Below are positions 5,024-7,594 of a stretch of 7,594 bases of DNA, in pieces. The notes under the pieces are model-generated. The model did not search any database, had not been told where the DNA came from, and worked only from the letters and a program-made list of their open reading frames with translations. The stretch spans positions 1 through 7,594 of the forward strand of contig NZ_CALTZE010000157.1 of assembly GCF_943913695.1 (NCBI RefSeq). The letters run 5' to 3'. The stretch's first letter is position 1. The number at the start of each line of letters is the position of its first letter. The DNA comes from an uncultured Marmoricola sp. (GTDB lineage Bacteria; Actinomycetota; Actinomycetes; Propionibacteriales; Nocardioidaceae). The translations under genes and the position numbers were made by a program.

Positions 5024-7032
5024 CAGCCCGCCTCGGCCTCGCCCACCTGGCGCAGCATCTCGACGTCGAGCAGCTCCTCGGGGATGCCGAACCCGTCGCA
5101 GAGCGCTGCCGCCATCGGCCGCACCTCGCGGCACAGCTGCGCGATCTCGCGGGTGATCAGCTTGCTGCGCTCGCTGGAGAGCCGGCCGTGCTCCATGAAC
5201 CAGCCCCGGTCGCCCTCGATGACGGTGAGCGCGTAGAGGTCGCACAGCGTGTTGAGCGCCGACTTCTCCGCGCTGTCGGGCAGCGAGTCGAGCTTGGCGA
5301 CGAAGGCCTCGAGCACGAGCCGCTCGACGTGGCTCCGGGCCGCGTGGATGACGTGGGGTTGCGCGCGACCGAAGACGTCGGCGGCGTCGTAGCCCGCGTC
5401 GATGCCGCGCTTGAGGCGCCGGGCGACGCCGGAGAGCGAGTGCTCCTCGCGCCAGCGCAGCATCTGCAGGTGGTAGGCCGGGTCCCGCAGTCCCGCGTCG
5501 GGGTCACCGCTGTCGCCGGGGAGCACGTCGCGCAGCCGCTCCAGCAGCTTGTGCACGGCGGTGCGCTCCATGACGGTCTCGACCGCGAGGTCGGCGACGA
5601 AGCGCGCCATCCCGAACTGGTCGAGCTCCTCGAAGTTGGTGCTGTAGTCGGTGAGCAGGCCCTTGGCGACCAGCTGGAGCAGGATGTGGTTGTCGCCCTC
5701 GAAGGTGGTGAAGACGTCGGTGTCGGCGCGCAGCGTGCCGAGCCGGTTGGCGAGCAGGTAGCCCGCGCCGCCACACGCCTCGCGGCACTCCTGGATGGTG
5801 TGCGAGGCGTGCCAGGTGGCCAGCGCCTTGGTCCCCGCGGCCCGCGACTCCAGCGCCCGCTGCTCCTTGTCGCTCGGGTCGGTGCCGGCGGCGCGGTCGG
5901 TGGCGATCGCGTGCAGCTCCTCGGAGAGCACCTCCTGGGCGAAGTGCAGCGCGTAGGTGCGCGCCAGCAGCGGCAGCAGCCGGCGCTGGTGCAGGCCGTA
6001 GTCGAGCAGCACCTCCTCCTGGCCGGTGCCGGGCGAGCCGAACTGGCGCCGCTTCTCGGCATACCTCAGCGCCAGGGTGAGCGCGACCTTGCTCGCGGCG
6101 ATGCCGCCGGCGCCGACGCACACGCGGCCCAGCACGAGCGTGCCGAGCATGGTGAAGAAGCGACGGTCGGGGTTGTCGATCGGCGAGGAGTAGGTGCCGT
6201 CCTCGGAGACCGAGGCGTAGCGGTCGAGCAGGCCCTCCCGCGGGATCCGCACCCGGTCGAAGGCGATGCGGCCGTTGTCGACGCCGTTGAGCCCGATCTT
6301 GGGCCCGTCGTCCTCGATCGTGATGCCGGGCAGCGGCTGCCCCGCGTCGTCGCGCAGCGGTACGACGAACGCGTGCACGCCGTGTCGCTCGCCGGCGACC
6401 TCGAGCTGGGCGAAGACGGCGGCGACCGTGCCGTGCCGGGCGGCGTTGCCGATGTAGTCCTTGCGGGCGTAGGCGTCGGGGGTGTGGATCACGAACTCGC
6501 CGGTCTCGGCGTCGTAGGTCGCGCGCGTCTCCAGCGCCTGCACGTTGGAGCCGTGGCCGGTCTCGGTCATCGCGAAGCAGCCCAGCAGGCGGGCGGCGGC
6601 GAGGTCCTCGAGGTAGGCGTCGTGGTGCCGCCGCGTGCCGAGCTGGAGGATCGCGCCCCCGAAGAGCCCGAACTGCACGCCCGACTTCACCAGCACCGAG
6701 AGGTCGCCCAGGGCGAGGGTCTCGAAAGCCGCGATGCTGGCGCCGACGTCGCCCCCGCCGCCGTACTCACGAGGGAAGCCGTACGCCTGCGCCCCGGTCT
6801 CCGCGGAGTCGACGATGACGTCGCGCACCGCGTCGCGGTAGTCGTCGCGGGGCATCGTGAGCACCGCGTCGAGCAGGCCGGCGTGCTCGGCGAGAGTCTG
6901 GCGCACCTGGTCGCGCACCGCGGTGTAGCGGCCGTCGAGCAGGGCGCGCAGCGCGGCGGGATCGGGGCCGGCGCCACTGGCGCTGTCGGCGGGCTGGGCT
7001 CCTGGGTCTTCCTCGGACTGCAGCAGTGCCAT
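5023..7032 (-). CDS. Acyl-CoA oxidase-type acyl-CoA dehydrogenase
   Basis: This 669-aa flavoprotein is predicted to introduce the trans-2 double bond into acyl-CoA, the first step of beta-oxidation. Its length matches acyl-CoA oxidases (about 650-700 aa) rather than ordinary acyl-CoA dehydrogenases (about 380-400). In order it shows an N-terminal helical region, TETGHGSNV at 156-164 in the middle beta domain, the RRQFG flavin-domain motif at 328-332, CGGAGYL at 420-426, and TFEGDN at 443-448. E445 there is the expected catalytic base by analogy with rat acyl-CoA oxidase. Residues from about 460 to 669 form the extra C-terminal oxidase-type domain. Whether electrons go to oxygen or to ETF cannot be decided. 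The ATG at 7032 is the only convincing start, though its ribosome binding site is poor. Its stop overlaps the start of the methyltransferase gene. Confidence 0.93.
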   Translation of the reverse strand: MALLQSEEDPGAQPADSASGAGPDPAALRALLDGRYTAVRDQVRQTLAEHAGLLDAVLTMPRDDYRDAVRDVIVDSAETGAQAYGFPREYGGGGDVGASIAAFETLALGDLSVLVKSGVQFGLFGGAILQLGTRRHHDAYLEDLAAARLLGCFAMTETGHGSNVQALETRATYDAETGEFVIHTPDAYARKDYIGNAARHGTVAAVFAQLEVAGERHGVHAFVVPLRDDAGQPLPGITIEDDGPKIGLNGVDNGRIAFDRVRIPREGLLDRYASVSEDGTYSSPIDNPDRRFFTMLGTLVLGRVCVGAGGIAASKVALTLALRYAEKRRQFGSPGTGQEEVLLDYGLHQRRLLPLLARTYALHFAQEVLSEELHAIATDRAAGTDPSDKEQRALESRAAGTKALATWHASHTIQECREACGGAGYLLANRLGTLRADTDVFTTFEGDNHILLQLVAKGLLTDYSTNFEELDQFGMARFVADLAVETVMERTAVHKLLERLRDVLPGDSGDPDAGLRDPAYHLQMLRWREEHSLSGVARRLKRGIDAGYDAADVFGRAQPHVIHAARSHVERLVLEAFVAKLDSLPDSAEKSALNTLCDLYALTVIEGDRGWFMEHGRLSSERSKLITREIAQLCREVRPMAAALCDGFGIPEELLDVEMLRQVGEAEAG

Positions 7033-7108
7033 GGGCTCACTGTGCCCCAGGACGGTGCCCGGGAGCAGCGGATCGCAAGAAGCGTCACACCCCGGGGCCG
7101 GGGCCAGG

Positions 7109-7130
7109 TGGAGGTCAGGTGGACGTCAGG
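7109..7130. repeat. Tandem 11-bp direct repeat at the 3' end of the NlpC/P60 gene
   Basis: TGGAGGTCAGG at 7109-7119 is followed immediately by TGGACGTCAGG at 7120-7130, one mismatch in eleven. The second copy includes the stop codon of the NlpC/P60 gene (7126-7128). The rest of the 93-base gap to the oxidase start holds CCCCGG-GG-CCGGGG at 7090-7103, a weak dyad, and no clear promoter. The repeat may be a chance tandem duplication. Confidence 0.55.
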
Positions 7131-7594
7131 GGCGCACGGCGTGGGTGGGGTACCAGTAGCTGTAGGTGCTGACGCGTACGTCGAGCCCGGTGCGGGGCGC
7201 CTCGATGTAGCGACCACCTCCGAGCGCGAGCGCGACGTGGTGGATGCCACTGGGGCTGCCGTTGCTGCTCCAGAAGAGCAGGTCGCCCGCCCTGGCCTGC
7301 GAGACCGGCACCGGGGTGCCCATGGAGTACTGCGCCACGGAGTAGTGCGGCAGCGACTTCCCGCCGCGCGCCCAGGCCTGCATCGTCAGACCTGAGCAGT
7401 CGAAGGAGCCCGGGCCGGCGGCGCCCCACTGGTAGGGCTTGCCGACCTGGGCGTAGGCGTAGGCGATCGCGCGCTGCACGCCCGAGGCGCTCGGTGCGGG
7501 GGCCGGCGCGGGAGCGGGCTTCGGCGCGGGCGCCGGCTTCGGGGCCGGCTTCGGGGCAGGCGCGGGTGCCGGGGCGGGTGCCGGAGCGGAGTCC
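7126..7594 (-). CDS. NlpC/P60 (C40) cell-wall peptidase, 5' end missing
   Basis: The reading frame runs off the right edge, so only the last 155 residues are seen; a GTG at 7479 is internal. The C-terminal half is an NlpC/P60 domain, a papain-like cysteine peptidase that usually cuts the D-Glu to diamino-acid bond in peptidoglycan stem peptides. It begins VGKPYQWGAAGPGSFDCSGL, with the catalytic Cys encoded at 7396-7398 and the His of HHVAL at 7237-7239. The third polar position is Glu in YIEAP (7201-7203), where His is more common. GDLLFW and ALGGGRYIEAP are typical of secreted actinobacterial members. N-terminal to the domain is a strict Ala-Pro/Lys-Pro linker, which implies a further N-terminal part with a signal peptide outside the window. 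The protein is probably exported and acts in cell-wall remodelling. Confidence 0.92.
   Translation of the reverse strand, partial: DSAPAPAPAPAPAPKPAPKPAPAPKPAPAPAPAPSASGVQRAIAYAYAQVGKPYQWGAAGPGSFDCSGLTMQAWARGGKSLPHYSVAQYSMGTPVPVSQARAGDLLFWSSNGSPSGIHHVALALGGGRYIEAPRTGLDVRVSTYSYWYPTHAVRP
7492..7587 (-). repeat. Alanine-proline / lysine-proline low-complexity linker
   Basis: Thirty-two codons of the NlpC/P60 gene alternate strictly, with Pro at every second residue and Ala or Lys between. Three Lys interrupt the Ala series, giving KPAPKPAPAPKP in the middle. Such Pro-X spacers form stiff extended rods in secreted wall enzymes. At DNA level the units containing CCGGCTTCGG are near-repeats and could change length by slippage. 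Confidence 0.85.

Noticed and set aside
7033..7125. Possible promoter for the oxidase gene, with TTGCGA on the minus strand as a -35 element
   Set aside because: No -10-like hexamer occurs at a suitable distance, so I do not annotate a promoter.
5188..7395. Plus-strand frame of 735 codons opposite the acyl-CoA oxidase-type gene
   Set aside because: It is the antisense mirror of a well-supported gene, with Val/Gly/Arg/Glu-rich composition and no recognisable domain.
1..7594. New mobile, defence or CRISPR-type system
   Set aside because: I saw no transposase, integrase, long inverted repeats, spaced repeats, tRNA or toxin-antitoxin pair; composition and codon use look uniform across the window.

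Overview
The window is GC-rich DNA, very high in GC by eye and with almost every third codon position G or C. It is densely packed chromosomal sequence from an actinobacterium. The order PBP4-type carboxypeptidase, DUF2342-type zinc metalloprotease, TilS, with a divergently transcribed inorganic pyrophosphatase, is the same as Mycobacterium tuberculosis Rv3627c-Rv3626c-Rv3625c / Rv3628. Protein style, including GTG starts and an Ala/Pro-rich NlpC/P60 protein, fits a Nocardioides-like member of the Propionibacteriales. That genus-level placement is an inference.

Left part (1-3570). A 15-codon tail of a plus-strand gene ends at 48 and faces the minus-strand operon dacB-like, zinc metalloprotease, tilS. 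A GC-rich hairpin lies between the converging genes. The three operon genes are almost fused: TGA-C-ATG between dacB and the metalloprotease, and a 4-bp GTGA overlap between the metalloprotease and tilS. The longest open frames of tilS and dacB overstate both proteins; the starts chosen here are at 1026 and 3570. The products act in different compartments (periplasmic peptidoglycan trimming, an unknown metallopeptidase, tRNA-Ile lysidine formation), so the operon is a conserved housekeeping neighbourhood rather than an obvious pathway.

Middle (3571-4366). A 110-bp divergent intergenic region carries short direct repeats, a good ribosome binding site for each flanking gene, and then the family I inorganic pyrophosphatase ppa. 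Behind ppa is a 146-bp non-coding gap before a convergent methyltransferase gene. This gap holds several hairpins, a run of six C in one predicted loop, a second C-rich loop, and a G-rich segment able to pair with either. It looks like a small structured RNA resembling the actinobacterial 6C RNA, and is the most interesting non-coding signal here.

Right part (4367-7594). On the minus strand lie a truncated secreted NlpC/P60 peptidase with a strict Pro-X linker running off the window edge, then a 669-residue acyl-CoA oxidase-type flavoprotein, then a class I SAM methyltransferase coupled to it by a TGATG junction. The coupling suggests co-expression, but the methyltransferase substrate is unknown.

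Overall this is mainly ordinary core-genome content. I see no mobile element, CRISPR array, tRNA, rRNA or defence system, and no convincing new protein system. The items worth following up are the candidate RNA behind ppa, the absence of an hpt start directly after tilS, the oxidase-methyltransferase pair, and a few residue-level oddities.
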